A stretch of DNA of 64,000 bases from Symsagittifera roscoffensis (Eukaryota > Xenacoelomorpha > Acoela > Convolutidae): NCBI RefSeq assembly GCF_963678635.1, contig NC_087069.1, forward strand, positions 27,702,303 through 27,766,302, given 5' to 3'. Each line of letters starts with the position of its first letter. Position 1 is the first letter of the stretch. This document shows, one piece after another, positions 1-11,561 of this stretch. The notes beneath the pieces were generated by a model. It saw only the letters and a list, made by a program, of their open reading frames with translations. It ran no database searches and was not told the DNA's origin. The position numbers and the translations under genes were made by a program.

Positions 1-70
1 CATTTCTAACAAGTTCGGGCTTGTTGACAGCAACTACATTTTCCAGTACTACAAATCTTGCAAAGACTGT

Positions 71-295
71 TCAACGACATTTCATGACAGTTAAAGTAGT
101 TCTGTCATTGGCCCTGAATGGCTCGATCCAGCCGCTTACTGCATCGTCAATAAGCAATCTTTTTCCTTGCTCTGTGATGTGGGCCAAGTCCAAGTGGATT
201 GGTTTCCATACATATGCTTCTAGCCACTTGGTATGTTTTCCGAGCAAGGGTCTGTTCTTTTGACAGATATCGTGACTTGATACAAGTCTTTTCAC
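71..295 (-). pseudogene. Integrase core fragment of decayed gypsy element
   Basis: About 74 codons match the start of a gypsy integrase catalytic core. They include a CQKNRP stretch (the end of the zinc-binding domain), then W-K-P-I-H-L-D-L-A (first catalytic Asp) and a following LLIDDAVSGWIEPF block typical of the core beta strands. The second Asp and the Glu are missing from this frame. Confidence 0.55.
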
Positions 296-1208
296 ACCTT
301 GTCACATTCCAGGCCACCAAGTAACCATTCTCAAAGCCATTTCTGTTGCTTGTTTTCCTGGATGTGTTTCAGCTTCCTTCTCGAAGCGTGATTCAGCAAT
401 TGAGCAATGACTCCAGTCACCGCTCTGTATCCCTTTAAAAACATCTTGAAATATTCGATTCCATTGGAGGTCGCTTTTGATTTCTTTCTTCTTGATTGTC
501 TGCTTGTCTGTGAAGAAGATGCCATACTGAAAAAAAAAGATTTTTCTCTGTTGCTTGGTCGTTGCAACGCAGCCTTCTCAGAGCGTTCGCACTTTGGATA
601 TGCTCTCTTAGCACAGGTTTTTAATTGTAGTGGAATTCCATCAATGAACTAGCCCATCTGGTTATTCTAGCTTATGCTGTCTTCGGAATCTCTCCGTCTG
701 GCGCAAAAAAGTACTGCATGAGATTGTGATCTGTTTGTAGAGTGAACGTGCGCTCTAGTTAGAACTACTTCAGTCGTGTGACCACAAACACGATTGCTAA
801 AGCGACTCGTTCATTGTTGGAGTAGTTGCGCTCAGCTGATTAAAGCTTTCTTGAAACGTAGATTTACTGGATATCCTTCTTGTTAGAGAACTCTGCCGAC
901 TGCTTGTTCTGAAACATCGGTGGTCGCAGTCAGTTCTTTGTTTTGAGTAGAGTTCTTGTGTGATACTCTGAAAGCGCTTGTTGTGTCAGTCTGTCAATTC
1001 GAAGTCTTGATTCAGTAAGTCATTGAGTGGAAGCATCTTGGTGACAAAGTTCGAAATCGGTTGAATAGCCTAGAAACGAAATAATTGTGAGTCGTTTTGA
1101 GCTTGACCTGGTTTTTTATAGCAATTTTTTTCTCTAGTCGTCCATTGACTGCCGTCATATGCTTTTTTCGTATTGCTCGCGTGATATTCCGTGGATAATC
1201 AGGTCGTT

Positions 1209-1466
1209 TCAAAAGATAATCTTGAGTTTGATTTCATTGAGTGTTTTCTCGATGCAGTTTTGAAAGATCGAGGAAGAGTTTTTCAATCCTTGAGGTAGTC
1301 GAGACATCTTGAACAGCCCATGTTGGGTGTTGATGTGCTCATTTATTTGCTTCATCACCAAGTTCGGTTTGATGGCAAGCGTCTGAGAGGCGAAATTGTT
1401 CGATGAACTTGGCTCCATGTCGGGTAATGGGTTTTCGTCATCCATTACTTTGTTTTTCACTGCCAC
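1209..1466 (-). pseudogene. Reverse transcriptase fragment of decayed gypsy element
   Basis: The frame contains INTQHGLFKMSRLPQGLKNS followed by SSIFQNCIEKTL. This corresponds to the RT stretch just before the YxDD box (GLFxxxRLPFGLxxAPxxFQ in active relatives). The YxDD box itself is not in this frame, and the upstream fingers domain is not recognisable. Confidence 0.6.
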
Positions 1467-1679
1467 ACGACTAGTGTTGCCTTGGTAACTCCTCCGGGCA
1501 GTATTGGCTAGAGAAATTCTTGCCTGACCATGTCTTATATCTTTTTTATTGCCTCTTGCATCGTTAACGGAATTTTGCTGCGTGGTTTGCAGAAAAGTGG
1601 TTGGGCTCCAGCTTCAGTTTCATCTGGGTCGTGTAACCTTTGATTGTCGGCATTGCCCTGAAAGACCATGTATGTAGTC

Positions 1680-2018
1680 CTAGGTTGGTAAGAGGTCGCA
1701 TGCTTTGAATACGAAATCCTTGCTCAATCGCACATTTACCAGAGGTAGCTTTGCTAGGATTCGACCACTCCACTTCGAACAGAATGCTGTTCCTTTGAAG
1801 TAGAACTTGGGTCCATCGTACGCTTCTAGAGTCCGAGAAGTTCCATCTAGAGAAGGTCGTCCAGGCTTCTCCAAGACACTCGTCAATATCACTGTCGTCT
1901 CAACACCTGTGTCCACTTGCATTTCCAATTTTCGAATGCGGCGGCCATTCCGATTAAATTTGATGAGAAAAAAAAACAATCCTACTTTAGTGCCGTTCTC
2001 AGAGCTTTCTAGTTTCAC
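1680..2018 (-). pseudogene. Aspartic protease fragment of decayed gypsy element
   Basis: LEMQVDTGVETTVI matches the active-site loop of retroviral-type aspartic proteases (family consensus D-[ST]-G-A), with the Ala replaced by Val. Weakly protease-like sequence follows. The frame is out of register with the RT fragment downstream. Confidence 0.55.
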
Positions 2019-2420
2019 CTGTGAAAATTGACCATCAGCAGCATGAGAGTTTGCTCTCTAAAAAATTTTAATACTTTTTGTTTTTGTTGCTGAATTTAAT
2101 TCGACCCTTTATTGCAAAGGGTCCGATCTTACTACAGGAGATAGTTTTCTTACCCAATGAAGGACAGGACTTATTTATTAAAAATTTGGACATTTCGATT
2201 TATTGCCACTATAAGCTTTCTCAACATTTCCTGGTTTTTTGCAGGTTGACTTGAAATTGTATGCAATTTCTTTTCTAATATTAACCTTTGGGGTGCCAAT
2301 GAAAGGCTGTACCTGATCGCTAAACTGTAAAACAGTTTGCATAACAGTGAGACTAATGCCTCTTTTAACTCTACTTGCCTCAAGTAACTTGAGCTTAGAG
2401 TCTGCTGATTTTAGTTTCAA

Positions 2421-4422
2421 GATGAATGTTATTCGTATGATCTCGTCTTCTGCATCAGCGCAATAGCAATAGCTTCACTGAGTCCTGAAAAAAAAAATTT
2501 TAAGTTTTTTTTGTCTCACTCTCTTTGATTCTGAACTGTCTATTGGAACTTGGCTCGCTCAACGACGACCACACGTTCTAGAGGTCTGCAATCTTTTCGT
2601 ATCATAACGTATATTTCTCAGAACATCATCCCGCTGAGGTTGTTTTATGGAACGAGACTCCGCAACTTTATGATTGCTTGACTCCACATTGTTTGAGGAA
2701 TACATGCGTTCTTTGAAGGTCTGCGGGCTTCAATCCGGCTCTAGCCTTAACAGTTTTTTTCTGGTCGTGCTCTCCTAACGAGAGCAATCAGCTAAGCCAT
2801 TACCTCTTCAAGATCTTATGAATACTAGGGCTGTTTATTTCAAGTTTCCAGTCTAGACATCATTGATGCGGATCGATGCAAAACAAAAAAGTTGATAGGA
2901 ATACTTTTGTTTGAGAGTGTTGTTGATGATAATTTACTTAAAAACTAATTGGTAATTATAGTTGTTATCATTGGGAAAAGAATACTAAAATTATGTCATT
3001 CGGGAGAAAAATTCATTTGAGCTATGGAACATCGCATTCATAGATTTTGTTGCTTAATAATATCAGAAACTATCTTGTTTGACACAATGTGACAGTTGGT
3101 TAAACTCAAATGATAATAAAGAGACGTCAAAAAACATAGAATCGTTTCTGAACCAATTTAAAACGTTTCAACAGATCGGTTAAGTTTATAAATTTGTTCT
3201 TTTTCTTTTTATAATTTCTCATATCATCACAGCTTTTTTTGAAACCTAATCACGCTTGCAAATTGCAAGGGTTATGAAACAGGAATACAAAATTGTTCCC
3301 GGTACACAACTAGTGTAACAAAATCGCTTGAAACAGTTAACCTTCAATTTTTTCGAAATCAAAAGTCAGACGTGAGTTTGCACATGTCGCGAAGAGCTAA
3401 CGCATCTGCAGATAAAGACACACTTCAATGGTTTGAATCTGGCCAGTACCTTTTTTGTTATCTGAAAAAACTCCGCGCGTCAAAAATCTTTGCCTTACTT
3501 CTGTCTATCTGCTTTTTTTTGTTGGCTTAGTTGAGACAGCACCAAATAAAACCAAATTTTGGGTACTGTTAACTCAAAGTATAGAAAACTTCAACGTAAT
3601 TTGGTTTTCAGCAACTAATTGTGTTCCCAGAAGTTTTTTTTTTCTTTTAAAAAAGTTTTTGTTTTCATACTAGTCAGTATTTTTTCAGTATTAAAAATTT
3701 TTTTGGAAGTAACTTTTTCTATGATGTCATGAATGTTTCGTGCGTTTGGTGCAGGGGTAGCATCCCTGTTTGCGACGACAAATCCCACAAACTCGCTTCC
3801 AGTCGGGACCTGTTTTTTTGTTGAAACTACAAGTTTTCAAAAGCTAATTTTTTTTCGGCTAAGATCTCGAAGAATTTTTTTCGAGCATTTTGGAAGCTCT
3901 GTAAAGGTTTTGATAGACTAAGTTTTTCAACATTATATCTGCTGTTTGGAGTTTGCTTCCCGATAGTAAATGGCAAACTCTATCCAAAACTTTTCCTTAA
4001 GAGTCTTGTAATATAAATTTGCTCTATAATAATACCTTACATCGTTACATCACACATTCAGTCAAAAAACCACGTTTGACAAATGAGAAAACTGAAAATA
4101 TGAAATGTGGGAGGAGAGTGTAAAAGAGCCATGAGTATTTACATATATGAAAATGACTATTGTGAAAAAAAAATCATTATTTCGAATCCCAGTTTATTTG
4201 CCTAATTAACCTGACCAAATGTGAATTTGTTGATTATGCAAGAAAACTCCTGTAAAGCTTCATGTATTCCCGAGTATAACAATGTACTCCGTTATTCTCG
4301 GCTGGACATTCATAGAATTACTAAGAACTGCTGATAAAAAATTTTCTCTACAACCAAAAACATTTTAAAAAATAGCTCAAGTTGTACTTTTTTGGATTAT
4401 GAAGGTTGAGTTGTCGTTTCAG
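2421..4422. other. Gene-poor stretch upstream of protease exon
   Basis: AT-rich DNA without a convincing gene. I looked here for the missing His57 (TAAHC-type) exon of the serine protease and did not find it. A hydrophobic reading at about 3480-3540 resembles a signal peptide but has no ATG and its frames are broken by an eight-T run. Confidence 0.5.
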
Positions 4423-4900
4423 TTACAATCCCAAAAACCAGGAAAATGATATAGCTCTATTGAAACTGGAGGTAAGAACAAGTTCTTTGTTAGCTATACC
4501 GCTGTGTCAAAAATCGTACATGAACTGGGGCTATCCGATCGCAGTTTGTGGACTAGGTCTAACTCAAGTCAAACCTCAACAATCCGCCGGCGTTCTTCAA
4601 GAAGCGAATTTAGTTGAAACAACAACACCATCGCAATGTAAAGAAAACTTCAACCCATCGAAACAAATCTGTATGATCTCGCAACCTGGGAAAGGCCAGA
4701 GTGGATGTAAGGGTGATAGCGGGGGTCCACTTTTCCCCCTGAAAAGAAAAAATGGCGGAGCAGTTTGTCTGTATGGAATAGTGTCGAGCGGTTCCCCTCG
4801 CTGTGATAGCTATTCTACGTTCACGCGTGTAGCTGGATACTTGGATTGGATCAAAAATAACATGAAGAGAAACCGCCGGAGTAATTATTTGATTTTCTAA
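4423..4900 (+). CDS. Chymotrypsin-like serine protease, C-terminal exon (partial)
   Basis: This exon encodes about 158 residues of an S1-family serine protease ending at TAA (4898-4900). It starts after a good acceptor (TCGTTTCAG, 4421-4422) in phase 1. Visible motifs are NDIALLKLE with catalytic Asp102, and CKGDSGGP with nucleophile Ser195, followed by a C-terminal YLDWIKNNM helix. Six residues before Ser195 the pocket residue (189) is Ser, with Gly at 190, which in this family suggests chymotrypsin-like rather than trypsin-like specificity. Residue 215, normally Trp, reads as Ser. A possible donor (GTAAGA, 4472) inside the exon is probably unused because the reading continues sensibly through it. 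The exon carrying His57, the activation site and the signal peptide was not found, so this is either a gene with distant 5' exons or a truncated copy. Confidence 0.75.
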
Positions 4901-4921
4901 CTTTTTCCTGATAATAATCAT

Positions 4922-4927
4922 AATAAA
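4922..4927 (+). terminator. Poly(A) signal of protease gene
   Basis: AATAAA lies 22 bases after the protease stop codon, the expected place for a cleavage and polyadenylation signal. Confidence 0.6.
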
Positions 4928-5963
4928 TTGTTTGCAAATTAGATTCCATTCATTGTAAAAGTTACTACATTAAGAACCAAACGAAATCTCACTGCGAGAA
5001 CGCCGTGGAATCATGCAGCCCGTTTTCAGGCGCCTCTGAGATTGATGGTGATTCAACTAGATTTCAAGATTTTTCCCTGATTATAAACCTTTTTGAGAAG
5101 TTTACTTCGTAGGCATTTTTCTTAGCTCTTTGGAGTCATTAATTTTCTCAAATGTTTTAACCATTAATTTTCAAAACTTATCATCTCAAAAAATCGGCAT
5201 ATCGAGTGCAATTAACTTTAATCATGACCCAACTTCAACTTCGTAAATCTCCAGCAAAAAATGATGTATCAATAAGCTTTGTGTATTTAACCGATAGGTT
5301 CTAAGGAAGATGAAAAAGACGTTGAAGATTAAACGAAACCCTCGATTGTTCCGAATGAATAGGCAGGTGTGGAAAGACATTACCTGGTAGAAAGAAACTC
5401 ACTCTCTTAACAATTTGGTACACTGATTGGAAACCATTGTTCGAACTAAGATAACTAAGATTGTGAATACTAGTTTTTCTCAGTACTTATTCATATCCAG
5501 CTTAAAAGTTTTAGTTACTTCGCGTCTCTGAAATATGAACAATCTATATTCAACTAAAAGTCTAGGATTAATGAGTAATTTCGCAGACCACTTTTGCAAG
5601 CGTTTTTTGTTTGCAAAAGTGACGATTATCAATTCTCTTGTTTTCAACTCGTTATTAAACTTTTTTTACCTCACCCAGCTTTAAACTTTTTGAAAATCAA
5701 AAAGTTTTAGTTTTGTTAATGGATAAATTTTGTCTCTCGCCCGATAATGTCCCTCAATTTTCTCCATTTTTTACAACAGTCCTTTTCTCATTAAAACATT
5801 TAAGAGTCGATGAACGAAGCTCAGACCCTTATATAGGTCGCGATGATTTTTTTTTGGTTTTTTTTGGGAAAACCTTTATATCTTTAAACTTGTTCAGGCT
5901 CAAATTTGCTTTTTCGCGGTATGACGCATGACTTTTTTCACGTTTAGTTCATTTCCTTGTTGA

Positions 5964-6062
5964 CAGGAAGGGAAACTTCACTATCGATCAGAGAAAAAGT
6001 AAAATTCACGTTTTTCGTGAATTTTACTGTTTCTCTGATCGATAGTGAAGTTTCCCTTCCTG
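5964..6062. repeat. 99-bp near-perfect hairpin
   Basis: The left arm begins CAGGAAGGGAAACTTC and the right arm ends GAAGTTTCCCTTCCTG. The arms are about 47 bases each and pair almost without mismatch around a TTTTT loop. It could be a fold-back MITE or a small-RNA hairpin. No clear target duplication is seen beyond a flanking TGA on each side. Confidence 0.8.
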
Positions 6063-6595
6063 TGATCGAAAACGTGATCGAAATCTAGTTTCGAAAGTGG
6101 AATTAAATTTTTTTTCTAATTTCCCAGCGAAATCAAAACATTCCCTATCGATCCAGTTTCTTTCAATTTGAATTATGTTTTGGCAAAAAAAGTGTCAAAC
6201 GTAAAATTTTTTTGAAACTCAAAGTGCTTTTAGGCCATCTTTTTTTTCTTTGAAGTTCAAAAATTAAGATCTTTTTAAAAAATAAGTCAGTCTTTTTTTT
6301 CTGCATTCTTGCTTTCATTGACCTTTTCCAGCTGTTGGCTATATTGGATATACTGTAGGATGGCTTTTTTAACTGATTCTGATGTATCATAGTCTTATGT
6401 ATATTCTGAAGTATGGTCTTTGATATCGTACAGAATCTTTTTCAACCGCTCACTAAATTATAATGAAATTTTTAGTAAAACTTTTCACAATGACTTTGAT
6501 TATGATCAAATAATCATGATAATTAACGACTGTAAGGAATATTGAAAGAAAAAAAGTCAACAGAGCGTCGGAGCTACAGAAACCCGAGATAACCA

Positions 6596-6738
6596 AAAAT
6601 ACTAGTCATACAATTTCCATATAAGGAAAAATGCTAATCATACACTTTCCATGCAATTCCATACGTACAGAAAATTGCATGAAAGGTCTATGATTAGTAT
6701 TTTTTTCATATATGGAAATTGTATGACTAGCATTTTTC
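6596..6738. repeat. Nested fold-back element of the CATACAATTTCCATA family
   Basis: An outer inverted pair (about 6596-6626 and 6707-6738, containing GTCATACAATTTCCATATA and its complement) encloses an inner pair that begins ATGCTAATCATACACTTTCC and ends in GATTAGTATTTT. The same arm sequence recurs in the other short palindromes of the window. Confidence 0.7.
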
Positions 6739-7293
6739 CATAAACAAAAAATTTTGATTTTTTACATTTCAATTTCTCAAATTTTTTTTGGTTGTGTTCG
6801 TAACCGAACACAAATGACATAAACCTTGATTACTCAAACGTAGTAACCAAAAGTTTGGCCATCTCGCATTAAAAATGCATTGGAAACAGCCTGATATGTG
6901 TTACTTCTGTCTCACACAAATAATATAACGAAAGTAATGAACTTTCAAATTTTGGCAATAATTTTCAAAGATGATTATTTTTAAAATTTGAATTTTTAAA
7001 TCACCAGACATTGATCAAGGCATACAAAAACTTGTCATACAAAAGAAAGAGGAGTGTTACGCGTTTTTGAAAAAAGTTATGAAGAGAAAAAGAAAAAAAT
7101 CCAATATTAGTATATCCAGGACTACGTTATACACACAAAAAATTAAACTTTGTGTGTATAACTTTGTGTATTGTTCAGAAACACAAAAGTGTTTGTTTGA
7201 ATACGAAAATCAGTCTGCGATTGAAAAAAAAACACAAAAAAATTTTTGAGGGCAATTTCAAAAATACTTTGAAAAAGTTTTGTCGTCGCTATC

Positions 7294-7350
7294 AAAAAAA
7301 TGCTAGTCATACAATTTCCATATATGGAAATTGTATGACTAGTGTTTTTT
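7294..7350. repeat. Short palindrome, CATACAATTTCCATA family
   Basis: ATGCTAGTCATACAATTTCC is followed at once by its inverted copy with one or two mismatches near the outer end. There is no loop. Confidence 0.75.
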
Positions 7351-7469
7351 TTCGGAAAACAAAAATGAAAAAAAGTCAAAGTTTTCTGTTGTAGCAGCCC
7401 AAAAAACGCTTAAATGTTTTGCCAGCAGTTGAATTGATTGTTCGAAGCTTTTTTTTGAACTTTTTTTTT

Positions 7470-7519
7470 AAATGCTAATCATACAATTTCCATATATGGA
7501 AATTGTATGATTAGCATTT
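7470..7519. repeat. Perfect 50-bp palindrome, CATACAATTTCCATA family
   Basis: The sequence reads identically on both strands across 50 bases, centred on CATATATG, with TGCTAATC and GATTAGCA near the ends. Confidence 0.85.
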
Positions 7520-7904
7520 TTTCATACCATTTTTTTCCTTTTTTTATGAAGAGATACCATTTTCGATACCAAAACAACAATAAAATACCTTTGAAATTCG
7601 ATTAAACTCATTTTGCAAAAATGTATGAAATTTGTATGACTAGCATTTTCGGTCAATGGAGGACAACCCGGGAACGGACGTTGGTGACATACCGGACGTT
7701 GATGACATAATCGTATATAGAACTAAGGGCTTTCATACTTTTCTTTGGTATCATTTGAAAGCACTGGCAAAAACAAAGTCATACGGCAGCTTTCGAAGTT
7801 TTGTTAACCGTGTCCAATCAAGGTGAAATTTTGCGAAAACTTCCGAGGCTCGGTACGCTTTATTTGTTTGAATTCAATCCCACATAATACTAATGCATTA
7901 CCCA

Positions 7905-8151
7905 TGTCATACCTCAGAGTATCAGCGTGGATATAAGGAATCCTATCGGATCGATAAACGTAATCTTTGTATGAATTTGAATGAAACAGCTGTTGTTCAG
8001 AAACATAAATTATCGTCTGAGACTTGCTCATGGACTTCAGTTGGCATGCAGCCGTATCAAGGTCAATTGACCAGACAATATATAAATAAATAAGTTATTC
8101 AAATAAATAGATAACAACGATAATGAGTTGATCTATCCGTACCGGATGAAA
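7905..8151 (-). repeat. 3' LTR of the decayed gypsy element
   Basis: It begins TGTCATACC on the plus strand and ends GGATGAAA, where the partner LTR has GGATGACA. The central part from TTATCGTCTGAGACTTGC to ATATATAAATAAAT is almost identical to the copy at 13974-14220. Confidence 0.9.
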
Positions 8152-8396
8152 CTCCCTCTTCTCTAGAAATTTTAAGTCTTGATCTTTTGAGTTCTATAGT
8201 CCCTTGAGGACTCATATGCATTTTCTCCCTCTTGTCTATTGTGCACTATTTCATTGGTTCATCTACTTCTTGATTGTCGTTATCGGCTTCGAGTTTTTCG
8301 TGCTCCTCTTGTGGGGCCTCCTTGTATGCCCTAATGTCCGTTACGTTGCTGCTTGTCTTGTTGTCGATATATAAGATGTCCATCTTGTTTGGGCTT

Positions 8397-9170
8397 TCAT
8401 CTGACGATAATTTCCATTTGTTTTGCCTTATTCTTCGGACTGATTGCCTCCAGGAAATTCATACACGCTTTGTTTTCTGGTGATTTTTCCAAGAAGCCCA
8501 TTTCTTGGATGAGCGATTTGAGGCTAGGTTTCGCCGATGGGTATATTCGATCCGATGGTGAATCAATGTTGAAGTTCACCGGCTTTTTGCGTGTGTCTGA
8601 CTCATCGATGGTATTGATCGGGATAGGGTCTCCAAAAGCTTTAGCCAAGGTTGAATGAAGATGGCGACTGGAGCGTGTCGATGGTGCCATGTTTGCTGAC
8701 GTTGACGTGGTTGCTGGAGGTGTTTTCTTTTGGTTTATCCTCTTTGGCGATGGTTCGGCCGCTTCCGAGTTTGAAGATTTGTTGCTTTCTGTGTCACTAT
8801 GGGTGATTGTTTCCGTGGTCGGGGCTTGGGTTTTTGTGATTTTCTCCAGAGAAGAAGGAATCATTCCTCGCGGCTTGTCGCTTGGACGTCCACCCGTCCT
8901 CATTCCCGTTGGTTTGCGCCGCCGTTTGGTTGGGCTGTTTTGTATGTTACTCTGCTCCTTTAATGTTGTTTGCTCCTTTCTTGTCAACTTTCTTGTCAGC
9001 TCTGTTTCTTCATCTTCCCGGAATATACTATGCTGAGGTGCTGTTGGGTCCTCGATGTCTAAAAAACAAAGACAAGGCCCTGATCTTCGTGCCGATTTGT
9101 AAGCTACGTAGTCACTCAACCGTGATGGTCGACACGGTCCGTAGATTAAAGGATTAGGTACAAAAGCAAC
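8397..9170 (-). pseudogene. C-terminal tail of gypsy pol
   Basis: The open frame runs through GPCRPSRLSDYVAY, which resembles the GPY/F-type module at the end of gypsy integrases (GPYxVxxRLSDYVxY), and continues for about 230 residues of low-complexity Lys/Ser/Thr/Pro-rich sequence to a stop at 8397. There is no good ATG, consistent with its being the downstream part of pol after a frame break. The long charged tail after the integrase is unusual but has no motif I can name. Confidence 0.55.
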
Positions 9171-9343
9171 CCAACTATTCCTTAAAAATCTAGGTTGTTT
9201 CCCAAAATCCTGTACCCATGCTGTATGTGGTGGGTATGTTAAAATCTTCTGTCGATTGTTTTGTATTTTGTTGGAAAGTTTTGGGATCTTTTTCTTAAGT
9301 TGCCACTCGGATTGTCTTTCTTGCCACTTGCTCTAAGCGTTTG

Positions 9344-9538
9344 CTAACGTTTTTGTCCGTGAGTGTTTATTCCCTTATACCTATTCTTTAATTTATCTAT
9401 ATTTATTGTTATGTTACGTTTGCGTTTCGCACCTGGTGTTTGATTTGATGTCTTGCCTGCTCCAATCGGTTGTGTTTGTAGTGTCTGTCGTTTATTGATC
9501 GAAACTTCATCCTCTGACCAATGTTGCAAGTCATGCAT
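9344..9538 (-). pseudogene. Pol linker fragment downstream of integrase core
   Basis: About 64 codons of basic, Asn/Lys/Thr-rich sequence lie between the integrase core fragment and the pol tail. They probably belong to the same polyprotein, but no domain is visible. Confidence 0.35.
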
Positions 9539-9604
9539 TATTTCGGCTCGCAGAGGCGGCTTTGTGAGGTTCTTATGATCTAAACATGCATTTTTTGTTT
9601 TTTC

Positions 9605-10144
9605 CTAGTTAAGATTGGTGGTTGAACTAGTTGTTGCCAAGTTTGAAAGAGGAGTATTTAGCTTTCTGCCCATGTGTGCTTCAAAAGGTGAATTTTTGGT
9701 TACACCATGTGGTGTTATGCGTAAAGTTTTAATTTTTTCGGCAACGTGCGAAGCTAATTCGTATGGTGTATTTGCTGGATCTCTTCTCATAACTCCTAGA
9801 CGATGTTTTAATGTTTGTATCACTCTTTCTACCACCCCTATGGCTCTATGATCGTCGACCGGCGCAAAAAGTAACTTAATATTATTGGTGTTACAAAACG
9901 GTTGGAATTTTTTCGCTCTAAATGTTTGACTTGATTGCATCTTAGCCGACGGGGTACTCCGTTATTCGAAATATACCTTTGCATAAATTTTCTGGCAATA
10001 TCTGTTGAAGTATTTGAAACAACCTTTGCGTTCGTCAATCGGCAGACAGTCCTCCCGCACATGTAGTCTGTTTCGGACATTAAAACAATATTGTCCGTAG
10101 GCGGATTTTATTGCTTCCCAATCTCGATTTTTTACAAAATTCAT
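9605..10144 (-). pseudogene. Integrase catalytic core fragments
   Basis: In the frame 9940-9605 the stretch KLLFAPVDDHRAIGVVERVI carries the catalytic Glu of the DDE triad, followed by QTLKHRLGVM and a K-NSPFEAHMGR block typical of gypsy integrases. The parts upstream (to about 10144) containing the catalytic Asp residues are in other frames and badly damaged. Confidence 0.6.
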
Positions 10145-10469
10145 GAGTGGTCTGAGGTTCCTGTCCTTTTTGGTAGCTGCGGGGTGAATTTGACCCCAGA
10201 ACCTTTTGCAGTCGCTGTCGGAACAGCGGTGTGTCCTACTCTGCTTCCATCATTGTTGTTTGATTGACAGTTGTCACTATGTCTTCTGTTATTTCGTGGT
10301 GTCTAGCTTCTAGCTGTGGTGCTTTAGATTGTGTTCCTGACATCGTTAGCGGTTCTTTATTTGGGGTGCATTCCTCCTGGCTTGCGATATCGAATTTATT
10401 CTACTCACGAACACTTCGTTTGTCTCCGGATGTTCCTCCCTTTGTTCTGTTTGGGTTCCCACCAACACT

Positions 10470-11494
10470 TTATTGTTGTCCGTCTGTATTGCTACTGTAG
10501 TCTTCATTTTGGGGATGCACTGTTTTTCTGTTTGTGAATTTGAAATAATCTGGTAAAGTTTGTCTTGAATTTGTCCTTTGCGACAAAGCTGACCAATTTG
10601 CAGATTGATTTGAGCAGAACTGATTTAGTTTCAGTGTTTCCAGGTGACCGTTTGTGGAATTTTTTATAGAATGTTGACTCAAACCAAGTTTTGAAGTGGT
10701 GATTATTGTCCTTTTATATTCCGCGCGCTTTTTGGTCAGCTGACACGGTGCAACATTTTGATTGGCTAACTCATTAAGAATGACGTTGTCAATCACCTCC
10801 AAGTTATTTATGAATGTATTAATTGATGCAACAACAAATTCCTCATCATACTCGCTTGGCGGTATTGCCAATCCAACCGGATTTCGTGACATATAGTCAA
10901 TTAGCGCCATTTTGTTACTGGCTAAGTGTTTGATATCAAAATGAAATGGGATTAGTCGATCAATCCATCTGGTTAATCTACTTTGACTGGTTTTTGATCT
11001 TTCGCTTGCGTTTAAAGCGCTGATTAAAGCTTGGTGGTCTGTGATGACGGTGAAATGTTTCCCGTACAGATAATATTTGTAGTGTTCAATTGCCAACACT
11101 ATACCGAGTAATTCTAGTTCGTTGACTGAGTACTTTTCCTCGAGGGAACTCAAAATCCTGAAGCATAAGCAATTGCCACCCAACCTTTTGCTGAATATTG
11201 TTCGAGTGATACCCCTAATACTGATGTAGAGGCATCAGTTACTATACGTGTTTCTAAATGTTGGTTAAAATTTTTGTTTTGGGTTATTTCAGATACTAAT
11301 ATTATAATGTTCTCAAATGATGTATTGTGTTCCGGTTTCCAGTTAATCGGTTTATTTTTCAGGATGTTTTTCAATAGTGGCCTCAATGCTGCTGCTGTTT
11401 GTGCTAAGTTTGGGATATACCTGGTGAGGTGGTGTATAGACCCCATAAAAATTTTCAAGTTGTTTGGATGTTTTTGGAGGGAAGAGCTTCTCAA
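10470..11494 (-). pseudogene. RT connection and RNase H fragments
   Basis: Frame 11494-11150 has the post-RT segment (FMGSIHHLTRYIPN, then IVTDASTSVLGVSLEQYS with the first RNase H Asp). Frame 11183-10470 continues with SSLEEKYSVNELELLGIV (RNase H Glu), HFTVITDHQALISAL (Asp) and the RNase H end. The domain is therefore complete in content but split by a frameshift near 11170. Confidence 0.75.
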
Positions 11495-11561
11495 TTGCCT
11501 CTGTTTATCTTATTAGAGGTGTAGTGCCCTCGCTATTAATGGTGTACCCTAGCCACTCAAC

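Larger units (their letters stand above)
1..2420 (-). mobile_element. Decayed Ty3/gypsy retroelement, cut by window edge
   Basis: Read on the minus strand, pieces of a gypsy pol gene occur in the family order: aspartic protease (about 2018-1680), reverse transcriptase (1466-1209) and integrase (295-71). Each piece is in a different frame and is bounded by stops, so the copy is dead. A lysine-rich open piece at 2420-2171 lies where the end of gag would be, but I see no zinc knuckle in it. The left end runs off the window and I could not find LTRs. Confidence 0.7.
4928..7904. other. Gene-free stretch rich in inverted repeats
   Basis: No gene is supported here. It holds one long hairpin (5964-6062), a nested fold-back (6596-6738) and two short palindromes (about 7294-7350 and 7470-7519), each listed separately. 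Oligo-T and oligo-A tracts are frequent. Confidence 0.6.

Noticed and set aside
3455-3673. Signal-peptide exon for the serine protease
   Set aside because: The hydrophobic reading has no ATG and is split across frames at an oligo-T run.
8689-9157. Plus-strand hydrophobic frames
   Set aside because: They are antisense to the open tail of the minus-strand gypsy pol, which explains them.
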